Assembly (NCBI RefSeq): GCF_900099605.1
Contig: NZ_FNDK01000013.1
Location: forward strand, 1 to 64,000
Reading direction: 5' to 3'
Source: Alteribacillus persepolensis
Lineage (GTDB): Bacteria; Bacillota; Bacilli; Bacillales; Marinococcaceae
Length of the DNA: 64,000 nt
Part shown: one piece after another, positions 46,083 through 55,338 of the stretch
Layout: each line of letters begins with the position of its first letter
How positions within the stretch are numbered: position 1 is the stretch's first letter
Made by a program: the position numbers and the translations under genes
The notes under the pieces: generated by a model
Told to the model about the DNA's origin: nothing
What the model saw: the letters and a program-made list of their open reading frames with translations, nothing else
Database searches by the model: none

Positions 46083-48470
46083 ATGAGTGAAAAACAACAA
46101 CATTCCACGCTTGGAATTACGGGGATGACATGTGCGGCTTGTTCGAATCGCATCGAAAAAGTATTAAATAAGATGGACGGAGTGAACGCACAAGTTAACT
46201 TAACAACGGAAAAAGCAAGTGTGGAATATAATTCAGAAGAAGCCTCCTTGGATGATATTACAGAAAAAATTGAAAAGCTGGGATACGGTGTGCAGACGGA
46301 AAAGACAGAGTTTGACGTCTCTGGCATGACGTGTGCAGCTTGTTCAAATCGTATTGAAAAAGTACTCAGCAAGCAGGAAGGCGTAAAAACGGCCAGTGTA
46401 AACTTAACGACAGAAAGTGCGGCAATTGAATATACCCCGGGGTTAATAGAAGAGAATGATCTTATCGGCAAAATTCAAAAGCTTGGTTATGACGCTAAGC
46501 CAAAAGCCGATAAAGAAACACAGCGAAACCAAAAAGAAAGACAACTGCAGCAAATGAAAACCAAACTAATGACATCAGCTGTTTTAACGGCTCCGTTGTT
46601 AGTGACTATGCTTGTTCATTTATTTGGCATGGAAATTCCAGCAATATTTATGAATCCGTGGTTTCAATTAGTGCTGGCTACTCCTGTTCAATTTATTATC
46701 GGCTGGCAGTTTTATGTTGGAGCTTATAAAAATTTGCGAAACAAAAGTGCCAATATGGATGTATTAGTCGCTTTAGGAACAAGCGCTGCTTACTTTTACA
46801 GCTTGTATGAGACGATACAAACAATTGGAAATCCAACCTATGTTCCGCATCTGTATTTTGAAACAAGTGCTGTTATTATTACGTTAATCTTATTCGGAAA
46901 GTATTTAGAGACTCGGGCAAAAAGCAGGACAACCGCAGCAATTTCCAAGCTGCTGCAAATGCAGGCAAAACAAGCACGTGTTATTCGTGACGGCAAGGAA
47001 GTGATGGTGCCGGTTGAAGAAGTCAAAGAAGGAGATGGCCTTGTCGTTAAACCTGGGGAAAAGATACCAGTTGACGGTGTTGTTGTAAAAGGTAAAACAT
47101 CGGTGGATGAATCCATGATTACCGGAGAGTCGATTCCTATTGAGAAAGAAAAGGAAGCAAATGTGATTGGTGCTACCATGAATAAAAACGGGACGATTGA
47201 AATAAAAGCTACCAAAGTCGGTAAAGATACCGCTTTAGCCTCTATCGTGCAAGCGGTAGAAGATGCCCAAGGGTCGAAAGCTCCAATTCAGCGTATGACT
47301 GATGTCATTTCTGGTTATTTTGTTCCCATTGTTGTCGGCATTGCCGCGGCTACGTTTATGGTATGGATTGCTTTAGTATCTCCTGGCAATATGGAGGCTG
47401 CTCTCGTTGCAGCGATTGCAGTTCTTGTGATTGCCTGCCCATGTGCATTGGGACTGGCAACACCGACATCGATTATGGTGGGAACGGGAAAATCAGCAGA
47501 GAACGGTATTTTATTTAAAGGCGGAGAACATTTAGAGCGTACTCATCAACTCGATGCTGTCATCTTGGATAAAACGGGGACTCTTACCAAAGGGAAACCA
47601 GAAGTGACTGATTTTATAGGAGATGATACGTCCTTGCAGCTGCTTGCCAGTGCGGAAAAAGGTTCAGAACATCCTTTAGCAGAAGCGATTGCTGCGTACG
47701 CAACAGAAAAGCAGGTAGAGATTTTAGAGAACAACGACTTTCAGGCAGTACCCGGCCAAGGTATTATCGCATCCATTGAAGGAAAAGAAGTACTTGTTGG
47801 GAATCGAACATTAATGAAAGAAAAAAATGTGGACACAAAAGGAAAAGAAGCGGAATTAGCAGGCTATGAGGCGCAAGGAAAAACCGCAATGTTCATTGCC
47901 GTTAATGGAGAATATCACGGAATGGTCGCAGCAGCAGATACGTTAAAAGAAACAGCCAAAGAAGCCATTGAAGAGTTGAAAGAACAAGGGTTGGAAGTGA
48001 TGATGTTAACCGGTGATAACGAACGAACGGCTCGTGCAATTGCAGAGCAGGCCGGCATCGACCAAGTATTTGCTGAAGTGCTTCCAGAAGAGAAAGCAGC
48101 TAAAGTGAAAGAAGTGCAAGAACAAGGCAAGAAAGTAGCCATGATTGGTGACGGGGTCAATGATGCTCCGGCTCTAGCGACGGCAGATATTGGCATGGCC
48201 ATCGGGACAGGTACGGAAGTGGCCATCGAAGCAGCAGATGTCACTATTCTTGGCGGTGAGCTGCTGCTCATTCCAAAAGCGGTTAAACTAAGTAAATCCA
48301 CCATCCGAAATATCCGCCAAAACTTGTTCTGGGCTTTTGCATATAACAGTGCAGGCATACCGATTGCCGCAGCCGGCCTCTTGGCACCATGGATTGCAGG
48401 TGCAGCGATGGCCTTTAGTTCGGTTAGTGTAGTTACAAACTCGCTGCGTTTAAAACGAGTGAAAGTATAA
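46083..48470 (+). CDS. copA: Copper-translocating P-type ATPase
   Basis: A 795-residue Cu(I) exporter. There are two N-terminal heavy-metal domains, with CAAC at residues 17-20 and 84-87. The membrane metal site is the CPC motif in [12 protein letters not shown]; phosphorylation occurs at [16 protein letters not shown] and [10 protein letters not shown] are also present, and the last helices hold YNSAGIP, typical of copper pumps. AAAGGAGGT precedes the ATG. No CopZ chaperone or CsoR gene is adjacent, unlike the usual csoR-copZ-copA order. Confidence 0.94.
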   Translation: MSEKQQHSTLGITGMTCAACSNRIEKVLNKMDGVNAQVNLTTEKASVEYNSEEASLDDITEKIEKLGYGVQTEKTEFDVSGMTCAACSNRIEKVLSKQEGVKTASVNLTTESAAIEYTPGLIEENDLIGKIQKLGYDAKPKADKETQRNQKERQLQQMKTKLMTSAVLTAPLLVTMLVHLFGMEIPAIFMNPWFQLVLATPVQFIIGWQFYVGAYKNLRNKSANMDVLVALGTSAAYFYSLYETIQTIGNPTYVPHLYFETSAVIITLILFGKYLETRAKSRTTAAISKLLQMQAKQARVIRDGKEVMVPVEEVKEGDGLVVKPGEKIPVDGVVVKGKTSVDESMITGESIPIEKEKEANVIGATMNKNGTIEIKATKVGKDTALASIVQAVEDAQGSKAPIQRMTDVISGYFVPIVVGIAAATFMVWIALVSPGNMEAALVAAIAVLVIACPCALGLATPTSIMVGTGKSAENGILFKGGEHLERTHQLDAVILDKTGTLTKGKPEVTDFIGDDTSLQLLASAEKGSEHPLAEAIAAYATEKQVEILENNDFQAVPGQGIIASIEGKEVLVGNRTLMKEKNVDTKGKEAELAGYEAQGKTAMFIAVNGEYHGMVAAADTLKETAKEAIEELKEQGLEVMMLTGDNERTARAIAEQAGIDQVFAEVLPEEKAAKVKEVQEQGKKVAMIGDGVNDAPALATADIGMAIGTGTEVAIEAADVTILGGELLLIPKAVKLSKSTIRNIRQNLFWAFAYNSAGIPIAAAGLLAPWIAGAAMAFSSVSVVTNSLRLKRVKV

Positions 48471-48506
48471 ATGTACAGCTCCGTATAGCGTATAACGACC
48501 AGGCAT

Positions 48507-48542
48507 AGCTGGTCTCCTTAAACACGGGAGACCGGCTTTTTT
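48507..48542 (+). terminator. Terminator of copA
   Basis: AGCTGGTCTCC (48507-48517) pairs with GGAGACCGGCT (48527-48537), one wobble, followed by a T run. Confidence 0.85.
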
Positions 48543-48969
48543 GCACGGGTGAAAAATAAAAACGGTCATTTTGCTTAGCTTGTACAAGGTTACCAGCACA
48601 CCACGTGTGTTCGCTCAGCATTGCTGCAGGTTAAGGATGTCGTGATTTCTGTGGTACAGCACAAGTACCTTATAGAAGTTTCTTAACCTGAACCAAAGTT
48701 TTTTAGCTGGCTATACTAGTGTTCTTAGAATCTCCTATTGCAAACAAGTCGCAAGGTTATTAAGCCGGCGCCGTTCAAATGAATGAATATCAAGTATGTA
48801 ACAGCTTGAAAGAGCAAAAGAATAGTAAGTCGTGAGGTGTCTCTAAAACAAGCATACTTTTGAAGCGTTATTGACATTGTATAAGAAAAAAGCTAGACTG
48901 AAAATTACTTGGGAGATGTTGGAATTATTTTTATCATTTGTGTCATCAATGTCAATTAAATACTGAATG
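48543..48969. other. Intergenic leader with a nested hairpin and a promoter
   Basis: No gene seen. CAGGTTAAG (48627-48635) pairs with CTTAACCTG (48682-48690), enclosing a second hairpin GGTAC/GTACC (48653-48669). TTGACA (48871-48876), 17 bp, TAGACT (48894-48899) is a likely promoter for the cobalamin riboswitch transcript. Confidence 0.45.
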
Positions 48970-49160
48970 AAAATAGGTGCAAGAGACAGCGAAATCCGCT
49001 GGATCTGCTGAAAAGGGAAGTCGGTGAGAATCCGGCACGGACCCGCCACTGTATTGGGTGTCAGCTGTTGTTAGTGACTCCTTTCAAGAACACCACTGGG
49101 CGCTTTGCCTGGGAAGGTTTGAAAAGGATGTGACCCTAAGTCAGGAGACCTGCCTATTTT
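48970..49160 (+). promoter_or_regulatory. Cobalamin (B12) riboswitch
   Basis: The closing helix is AAAATAGG (48970-48977) with CCTATTTT (49153-49160). The conserved core is complete: GAAGTCGGTGAGAATCCGGC, CGGACCCGCCACTGT, CCACTGGG, TGGGAAGG, ATGTGACCCTAAGT, and the B12 box AGTCAGGAGACCTGCC. It lies about 370 nt upstream of the nitroreductase gene, and a terminator hairpin follows at 49272. It probably stops transcription when adenosylcobalamin or another cobalamin is bound. Confidence 0.95.
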
Positions 49161-49271
49161 AACATCACTGCTAGACCTACGGGATGATAGGGAGGTGGTC
49201 AGAATGCGTCAGTACGGCGTTTGTTGAGAAACGTGTATTTGTTAATGAATGAGAGATTCGTTATAAATGAC

Positions 49272-49316
49272 AAGCATTTCTGTCCTCCTGTGTAGGAGGA
49301 TGGAAATGCTTTTTTG
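49272..49316 (+). terminator. Riboswitch expression-platform terminator
   Basis: AAGCATTTC (49272-49280) pairs with GAAATGCTT (49303-49311), inner TCCTCC/GGAGGA, then a T run. It lies about 110 nt after the aptamer and before any gene. Confidence 0.85.
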
Positions 49317-49351
49317 TTTGTCTGGCATGACATAGAAATGATAAAGCATGA

Positions 49352-49480
49352 TTGTCAACGGATGGCAGTGATGTATCAGGGGAAATCGCAGACATCGTTG
49401 AAGAATGGAATGTCAGCCAGTTGAAGCATCCATATTCGAGTTTACTAATAGAAACCGTGGAAGAAAAAAACTCGCTCTAA
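49352..49480 (+). pseudogene. Possible 3' remnant of the original B12-regulated gene
   Basis: An open frame of 42 codons runs from a TTG to TAA with no ribosome site. The translation contains SGEIADIVEEWNVSQLKHPY followed by SSLLIETVEE, which looks like the natural C-terminus of a protein rather than random sequence. A stop codon lies just upstream. I cannot name the parent family. It sits directly after the riboswitch terminator, where the regulated gene would be. Confidence 0.3.
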
Positions 49481-49530
49481 AAAGCTAAAAGATGCGGGTT
49501 AATGATTAAACAGAAAAGGAGAGGTTTACA

Positions 49531-50097
49531 TTGAGTATTATAGAAGGACTGTATGCAAGGCGAGCTATTCGAAACTTTGATCATCGGGAAGTGGAACAAG
49601 AAAAAATTGAACGGCTGCTAGAAGTCGCAACTTTGGCTCCGAATGACCGGATGAGAGAGCCGTGGAGTTTTTATGTTATACGAGGAGAAGCCAAAGAAAA
49701 GTATGAACAAGTTGTATATGAATACTTACAAGAACGTTTTCCAACAAAACCAAAACTAATTGAAGGCTCCATGAAGTCTATCAAACAGACACCAGTCCTC
49801 CTTATTGTGACGTCTGATATTGCCTCTACAGAAGAAGATACAAAAGACAATGAATATGCTACTTGTTGTGCGATTCATTCCATGTGGCTGGCTGCCCAGG
49901 AATTAAACCTTGGATTTGTATGGAGAACAAGAGGAGTAGGACTTGTTCATGATAAGCGGTCTTATGAGTTTATCGGTGCTCCTGAAGGCAAAAAGATCAT
50001 TGGCACCATTTGCTTAGGTTATCCGGATGCAGATCATTTGAATGACCAAAAAGAGAAGAAAAGGACTTCATTTCAAGAAAAAACCGTATGGTTGTAG
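49531..50097 (+). CDS. Nitroreductase family protein (YdjA/YfhC-like)
   Basis: A 188-residue FMN-dependent oxidoreductase fold. It begins SIIEGLYARRAIRNFDHREV and contains ATLAPNDRMREPWSFYVIRG, CCAIHSMWLAAQELNLGFVWR and GTICLGYPD. This fits the short nitroreductases that reduce nitro compounds or quinones. The start is TTG with AAAGGAGAGG upstream. A cobalamin riboswitch is the nearest control element. BluB, which makes the B12 lower ligand, belongs to the same superfamily, but the sequence looks closer to YdjA. Confidence 0.82.
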   Translation: MSIIEGLYARRAIRNFDHREVEQEKIERLLEVATLAPNDRMREPWSFYVIRGEAKEKYEQVVYEYLQERFPTKPKLIEGSMKSIKQTPVLLIVTSDIASTEEDTKDNEYATCCAIHSMWLAAQELNLGFVWRTRGVGLVHDKRSYEFIGAPEGKKIIGTICLGYPDADHLNDQKEKKRTSFQEKTVWL

Positions 50098-50200
50098 GAT
50101 CAGCATAGTTTATGGAAAAAATATTGATGGTAAAAAAACGAAAATATGAGTGACAGAAGAAATGGTCTTATGAGCATGTCAGGATCAAGTTATAAGAGAA

Positions 50201-50235
50201 GGTCAGCCAGCAGTTTACTGGTTGACCATTTTTTT
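50201..50235 (+). terminator. Terminator of the nitroreductase gene
   Basis: GGTCAGCCAG (50201-50210) pairs with CTGGTTGACC (50218-50227), one G.T, followed by A and seven T. The 200 nt between here and the CopC gene hold no other feature I can support. Confidence 0.85.
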
Positions 50236-50435
50236 ATGGTTTCATATTCATTCTGTTTTAGGTTTAATCCAGGCTCCCGTTTTTTATGCTGCTGGTCTTT
50301 ATTTTTTAAATACAATCTTCAGGTTGTTAATATTTGTGAAAAGATATTGAAAAGAAACAAAAAACATCACCTTTATGCTATGATGCGGTAATGTAAGGAC
50401 TTTGTTAATAACTGAAAAGGGAAAGGTGATTCCAA

Positions 50436-50990
50436 GTGAAACGTTTTTTATTAAGCTGTGTTGTTGGCTTAGTTGCTTTTCCAACTGCAGCAGGAGCTCA
50501 TACCCATCTTGAAAGTGCTGATCCTGAAGAAGGATCTATATTAGAAGAAACGACTACTATTACTCTTTCCTTTGACTCTATGGTTCAAGAAACGAACACT
50601 ATGGTATTAATAGATGAAAGTGGAAACGAACTGGAATTAGATGAAATAAGACATAACCCTGAAGACACAATTGATGTTCAACTCCCCGAAGCTATGAATG
50701 AGGGAGAGTATACTCTGTTTTATAGTATTGTTGGAGAAGACGGCCATGTCATGGAAGACGAGCTGTCTTACACATATGAGGCTTCTGAAGAAGAATCTGA
50801 AAGTGGATCTGAATCAGAACGGGAGGAATCCATTTCATCGGAAGAAGCATCTCCTGAGGAAGAAGAGCAAGTCACTCAGCCAGAGGAAGCAGAGGATAAT
50901 GGCAACGGAGTACTTTTGCCGGCTACCATAGGACTTATCGTCATAGCAGCAGGTTTTATCATTTTTTTCTCTAGGAAAAAACGTTCATGA
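50436..50990 (+). CDS. CopC domain protein, membrane-anchored
   Basis: A 184-residue protein: signal peptide (about 1-21), CopC copper-binding domain starting HTHLESADPEEGS (N-terminal His, a copper ligand), a long Glu/Ser-rich linker (about 125-155), and a C-terminal helix ending FFSRKKRS. The start is GTG. It overlaps the CopD gene by 4 nt (ATGA). CopC binds Cu(II) outside the cell and works with CopD in copper uptake; Bacillus YcnJ carries both domains fused, here they are split. Confidence 0.88.
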   Translation: MKRFLLSCVVGLVAFPTAAGAHTHLESADPEEGSILEETTTITLSFDSMVQETNTMVLIDESGNELELDEIRHNPEDTIDVQLPEAMNEGEYTLFYSIVGEDGHVMEDELSYTYEASEEESESGSESEREESISSEEASPEEEEQVTQPEEAEDNGNGVLLPATIGLIVIAAGFIIFFSRKKRS

Positions 50991-52135
50991 TTTTCGCGGT
51001 AAGTAATGGTTTATTGTACGTATGCTTTGCACTAGTTATTGGTCATTGTATACTCTCTATGCTTCCCGAGGACAAAAAACCTAGAGTCGTTGTACCAAAA
51101 AAATGGCAGGTTGGAAGCGTGCTGCTTATTCCAATGTTATCTCTTCCTCCAGTGCTGCATGTAACGTTAAACATGAATGAATACCGGGAAGAATCGTTTA
51201 TTTCTAGTTTTATCTACGTGTTAATGGAAATAGAACTAGGCAGAGCTTGGACAGCGTTGCTGTTGTTGGTTATCATCTTTGCAGCTTTAATGTGGTTGCT
51301 GCCTAAAAGACGGGATGATTCATATGTGAACCTAGCAGGTCTGCTGCTCGTATTTGGAATGATTGTGACGCAGGGAGTAGTCGGTCATTCCGCTAACATG
51401 GCAAGTTATCCAGGTGCCACATCCCATATCCTGCATTTAATGGCTGTTAGTACGTGGGTTGGAATTTTAATGATTGTCAGTTGGTTTGCCGTAAATGATG
51501 AGAATTGGGAAGGATTTGTTGATTGGTTCACTCCAATTGCTGTTATATGTGTCATTGTTGTCAGTTTTTCAGGTGTGTTTATGACCTTTTTTCTTACGGA
51601 GAATATAATGAACTCTTGGATGCTGACATACGGGCAAGCGTTATTATTTAAACACTTACTGTTTATCCCATTGATGGTATACGCGTGTATAAATGGATTT
51701 TTGATGAGAAGAAAAGTAAAAAACACGCCAACTGTGTCCCCGCGCAGCTGGTGGCGGGCTGAAAGCTTGATTATAATGGCCGTATTTGTCATAACTGGTT
51801 TTATGAGTGAACAAGAACCACCACAAAATATAGCTCAAACATTAAATAGAGAAGGTTCTTCCATTTTATTCCAATCGTTAGTCACCTTTCCGGTCAATTC
51901 CGATACGGAACTGTTTTTTCACCTTCATTGGTTTAGCCTTTTGTTTTTTTTAATAGGAATTGTGTTTTTACTTCTAGTTATCTATGTTTTTTATAAGAAT
52001 GATACGATTACAGGATCCATAGTGTTTGGGGTGCTGGCAGTTATTAGCATTTACTTTGGTATAATCAGCGGTGTAGAGGCGGCAACATACGTAGAAGAGA
52101 CATCAGTAACTTCTTTGTTAAATAGTGGTTGGTAG
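50987..52135 (+). CDS. CopD family copper resistance/uptake membrane protein
   Basis: A 382-residue protein with about eight to nine hydrophobic segments. The CopD region holds GVVGHSANM, SHILHLMAVSTWVGIL and FKHLLFIPLM, with conserved histidines suited to copper or heme binding. It is coupled to copC by overlap. With CcdA and a ResA-like thioredoxin next, copper supply to cytochrome oxidase is a plausible role (inference). Confidence 0.85.
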   Translation: MIFAVSNGLLYVCFALVIGHCILSMLPEDKKPRVVVPKKWQVGSVLLIPMLSLPPVLHVTLNMNEYREESFISSFIYVLMEIELGRAWTALLLLVIIFAALMWLLPKRRDDSYVNLAGLLLVFGMIVTQGVVGHSANMASYPGATSHILHLMAVSTWVGILMIVSWFAVNDENWEGFVDWFTPIAVICVIVVSFSGVFMTFFLTENIMNSWMLTYGQALLFKHLLFIPLMVYACINGFLMRRKVKNTPTVSPRSWWRAESLIIMAVFVITGFMSEQEPPQNIAQTLNREGSSILFQSLVTFPVNSDTELFFHLHWFSLLFFLIGIVFLLLVIYVFYKNDTITGSIVFGVLAVISIYFGIISGVEAATYVEETSVTSLLNSGW

Positions 52136-52281
52136 TTACAGTGTTAGCTTTGCGGAATATAAACTGAAGCAAAAAACTAGAAATTAAGAAGCGTATATCA
52201 ATTGACAGAAGAATGAGGAAAAGGGGATAAACTCATTAAAAGAAAAGAATAATGTTCGTCATCAGGCTTGTGTATGTAAGT

Positions 52282-52318
52282 AACCCTTCAACTAAAAAAT
52301 GTAGTTGAAGGGTTTTTT
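52282..52318 (+). terminator. Terminator of copC-copD
   Basis: A 13-bp perfect stem (52282-52294 with 52302-52314) and a T run. Confidence 0.9.
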
Positions 52319-52354
52319 ACCTTTTTAAATGCCTTGTTAAAGGGGAGGGTGTTC

Positions 52355-52494
52355 ATGCAAACATATGAAATGTGTAACAAGTGATAGACGGCGATGTCTG
52401 CGGGAAAAGCACGATCCAGCAATCACACGAGGATGGGCGGTTTATTACGTTTTGGGAAGGCAAGGCTGCGTTTGCCGCAAGCATCTACCGATAG
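52355..52494 (+). pseudogene. Possible frameshifted small cysteine-containing protein gene
   Basis: GGGGAGGG is followed by ATG CAA and a short frame MQTYEMCNK ending at 52384. Joined by one frameshift near 52381, the reading continues VIDGDVCGKSTIQQSHEDGR and FITFWEGKAAFAASIYR to a stop at 52494. The joined product (about 46 residues) looks like a small protein with paired cysteines. A programmed or sequencing frameshift, or decay, would explain it. Confidence 0.3.
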
Positions 52495-52588
52495 TGCAGA
52501 AACAACAATAGAATGTAATAGAGTTTTTTAATAAAAAATTAATATAACGTTATTATAATGATTTTGATTGAGCGGAAAGGAGTTTACT

Positions 52589-53266
52589 GTGGAAGATATT
52601 TGGCAAATTGGTTCATTCATTATTCATAAGGAATGGGTTGCTGCTGGAGTTTCGCTGCTTTTAGCATTTGGGGTGCTGCGCTATATTGGCTGCTTTGCTA
52701 AAGATGATCATCGGAAAAAAGACGTGATTGGCAATATGTTATTTGTTTTTATTCTTGTTTATCAGTTATCATCGTTTCTTTTTCAAACATCGCTGGCGTT
52801 TCGTTATCCCATATCTGTATTAGCTTCACCTGGGACATGGAAAGAATGGACAGCTGGTTGGATTGCGGCAGGTATTTATTTAGCTGTTGCGTCAAGGAGT
52901 GAGAAAAAATTATATTTTGAAGCAGCTCTGTATTCGGTTCTTATCTATATATTAACGGAATTTTTCTTTTTGAGTTATCAAATATACAGTCAGACTGCGT
53001 CAGCCGCACTTGTGATGCATATGACGGCGGCGGGTCTTGTATTTTTAGCATTTTTGTTTCTCAAAAACAAATTGTCTTACGAATATCTTCTGTATATCCT
53101 TTTGTTTTTCTATGGGATGGTCATGAGCGCATACAGTTTCATCTTTCCGGCAAAAGCATTGTTCCTATATATGCCGGCGTGGTTTTTTGTTTGTGTGGCC
53201 TCAGTTGGAACAGCAGGCTTTCTGTCGGCTTGGATTAGAAGGGGAAAGGCGGTGGATAAAAAATGA
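52589..53266 (+). CDS. Integral membrane protein of unknown function
   Basis: A 225-residue protein with about seven hydrophobic segments and a basic C-terminus (WIRRGKAVDKK). I do not recognise the family. The GTG at 52589 is chosen because AAAGGAG lies 7 nt upstream. It overlaps ccdA by 4 nt, so it is part of the CcdA/ResA-like operon and may take part in cytochrome or copper-site assembly. A palindrome ATAACGTTAT (52544-52553) stands directly before a TATAAT -10 (52554-52559). Confidence 0.75.
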   Translation: MEDIWQIGSFIIHKEWVAAGVSLLLAFGVLRYIGCFAKDDHRKKDVIGNMLFVFILVYQLSSFLFQTSLAFRYPISVLASPGTWKEWTAGWIAAGIYLAVASRSEKKLYFEAALYSVLIYILTEFFFLSYQIYSQTASAALVMHMTAAGLVFLAFLFLKNKLSYEYLLYILLFFYGMVMSAYSFIFPAKALFLYMPAWFFVCVASVGTAGFLSAWIRRGKAVDKK

Positions 53267-54006
53267 TGGAAACAGGAGACGTAACGATATGGCTGGCTTT
53301 TTGGGCTGGAGTTATTTCCTTTATATCACCTTGTACTTTGCCTTTGTTTCCTGCTTATCTTTCTTATATTACGGGGATAGGAGTAAAAGACTTACAAACA
53401 CACCAAACAAAAGAGATACGGTTCAAAGTTCTGAGTCATTCCCTGTTTTTCTTAGGAGGTATTTCGCTCGTTTTTATTGGGCTTGGATTAGGAGCTTCTT
53501 ATGCAGGCCAGTTTATTAATGATTTCCTGCGAGGAGACAGCGGCCAGCTCATTCAGCGAATCAGTGGTGTATTTATTGTTGTGATGGGTCTTTATATTAT
53601 GGGATGGCTGAATATAAAGGCATTTGCGAAAGAAAAACGGTTTCGGTTTGCGAAAAAGCCGGCTGGTTATGCAGGAACAACACTGGTAGGAGTTGGTTTT
53701 GCGGCTGGATGGACCCCGTGTATCGGGCCAATTTTTGCTTCAATTTTGCTGCTTGCTGCTTCTAATCCATCTTCTGGCCTGTGGTATACCGGTTTTTATG
53801 TGATAGGCTTTTCTCTTCCTTTTATAACGTTAGGTTTTTTTGCAGGCACAACGAAATGGATTTTGAAATACTCGTCTGTGATGATGAAAGTGGGCGGAGG
53901 CATCTTAATTATCATGGGAATTTTATTGTACACTGGTGAATTAACGCGTTTATCGATTTATTTATTGAGGCTCGTAGAAGGTACATGGTTCGGACAATTA
54001 GGATAA
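53263..54006 (+). CDS. ccdA: Cytochrome c biogenesis protein CcdA
   Basis: A 247-residue membrane protein with six or more helices, carrying the two redox cysteines in FISPCTLPLFPAYLSY and GWTPCIGPIFAS, the hallmark of CcdA/DsbD. It moves electrons from cytosolic thioredoxin to extracytoplasmic thiol proteins. It is followed by a ResA-like thioredoxin, its expected partner. Confidence 0.9.
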   Translation: MMETGDVTIWLAFWAGVISFISPCTLPLFPAYLSYITGIGVKDLQTHQTKEIRFKVLSHSLFFLGGISLVFIGLGLGASYAGQFINDFLRGDSGQLIQRISGVFIVVMGLYIMGWLNIKAFAKEKRFRFAKKPAGYAGTTLVGVGFAAGWTPCIGPIFASILLLAASNPSSGLWYTGFYVIGFSLPFITLGFFAGTTKWILKYSSVMMKVGGGILIIMGILLYTGELTRLSIYLLRLVEGTWFGQLG

Positions 54007-54027
54007 TAATAGAGGAGGTTCAGTAAG

Positions 54028-54630
54028 ATGAGAACGGCTATTATTGGTGTTATACTAATAGCAATGTTAGGATGGGCGTTTTATGAAGCGCTCGTGACTG
54101 AAGAACAAGAGGGCGGGGCAACGTCTGAAACAACAGAGGAAGGAACAGGTCCTTCAGCGAATGAATTCGATATACAACAGGAAGATACAGAAGCTGATTC
54201 TCAAGGAGACTGGTTAAAAACAGGTGAAAAAGCGCCGGATTTTACCTTACAAACATTAGATGGAAAAGAAGTATCACTGTCTGATTACCGAGGGGAAAGG
54301 GTATTAATAAATTTTTGGGCAACCTGGTGCCCGCCGTGTCGTGCAGAAATGCCGGACATGCAAAAATTATACGAAGAGCATGATGTAAATATACTAGCTG
54401 TTAATTTAACGGAAACAGAACCTGGTGTTCAAAGTGTCGAAACGTTTGCGGAAGATTTTGAACTGACGTTTCCACTGCTGTTAGATGAAGAGATAGCGGT
54501 TGCAAACGCTTATGGTGTACAGCCGATTCCTTCCTCCTTTTTTATTGATCGTGAAGGAATAGTAAGACAAATTAGTTTAGGAGCCATGACGTATGATTAT
54601 ATGGTAAATGAGTGGAACGCTATGGATTAA
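54028..54630 (+). CDS. ResA/TlpA-like membrane-anchored thiol-disulfide oxidoreductase
   Basis: A 200-residue protein: N-terminal membrane anchor (3-20), an acidic linker (25-65), then a thioredoxin fold starting GEKAPDFTLQTLDGKEVSLS with active site WATWCPPCRAEMP and the cis-proline region IPSSFFID. AGGAGG precedes the ATG. It probably keeps cytochrome c or copper-site cysteines reduced, using electrons from CcdA. Confidence 0.9.
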   Translation: MRTAIIGVILIAMLGWAFYEALVTEEQEGGATSETTEEGTGPSANEFDIQQEDTEADSQGDWLKTGEKAPDFTLQTLDGKEVSLSDYRGERVLINFWATWCPPCRAEMPDMQKLYEEHDVNILAVNLTETEPGVQSVETFAEDFELTFPLLLDEEIAVANAYGVQPIPSSFFIDREGIVRQISLGAMTYDYMVNEWNAMD

Positions 54631-54660
54631 GAGGTTGGTGTTGATAATGGGGGGAAGCAT

Positions 54661-55338
54661 ATGCAGCATACCGTACTAGTCGTAGAAGATGACCCGATGA
54701 TCCGGGACTTAGTAAAAATATATTTGGAAAATGCGGGTTATCACGTAGTGACAGCCACAGACGGAGAAGAAGCGTTACAAATTATTCCCCGCTCCGATCC
54801 GTGCTTCATTATCTTGGACTTGATGCTTCCTAAGAAATCCGGCGAGGAAGTATGTCAATGGGTACGCGAACAAGGACTGGAGGTGGCGGTCTTAATGCTG
54901 ACTGCCAAAGTAAGCAGCCGGGAAAAAATTGCAGGCTTAAAAATGGGCGCAGATGATTATGTCACGAAGCCATTTAGTCCAGAAGAATTGGTTGTTCGTG
55001 TAGAGACGATTCTTCGAAGAACCGGACATGCCTGCCAGAAAGTAACACATAATGGTTTAACTATTAAACCGAGAAAAGGAGAAGTAGAACTTTATGGTTC
55101 TGTTCTTTCTCTTACCAAAATTGAATTTACTCTGCTGTATCATTTTATGCGCCATCCCCACACCCTTTTTTCAAGGGAACAGTTATTGGAGCAAATTTAT
55201 CCTTTGACAGAAAATATCGTACAAGATCGAACGATAGATGTTCACATTAAACATTTGCGTGAAAAAATAGAAGATGATCCGTCATCTCCTAAGAGGATTA
55301 TAACGGTACGAGGAATGGGGTATAAGTTTGTCGTCTAA
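54661..55338 (+). CDS. OmpR/PhoB-family response regulator
   Basis: A 225-residue regulator. The receiver has EDD near 9-11, phosphoacceptor D53 in ILDLMLP, and lysine in VTKPF; the C-terminal winged helix includes LTKIEFTLLYHFMRHP and GMGYKFVV. It overlaps the histidine kinase gene by 11 nt. Context suggests sensing of copper, redox or envelope thiol stress, but no signal can be read from sequence. Confidence 0.9.
   Translation: MQHTVLVVEDDPMIRDLVKIYLENAGYHVVTATDGEEALQIIPRSDPCFIILDLMLPKKSGEEVCQWVREQGLEVAVLMLTAKVSSREKIAGLKMGADDYVTKPFSPEELVVRVETILRRTGHACQKVTHNGLTIKPRKGEVELYGSVLSLTKIEFTLLYHFMRHPHTLFSREQLLEQIYPLTENIVQDRTIDVHIKHLREKIEDDPSSPKRIITVRGMGYKFVV

Noticed and set aside
45830-46471. Long minus-strand frame of 213 codons over the copA leader
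   Set aside because: It is antisense to the clear start of copA and its promoter, has low-complexity Ser/Phe composition and no ribosome site.
49531-50097. BluB assignment for the nitroreductase
   Set aside because: Tempting from the B12 riboswitch, but length and motifs fit the short YdjA/YfhC type better; kept as an alternative.
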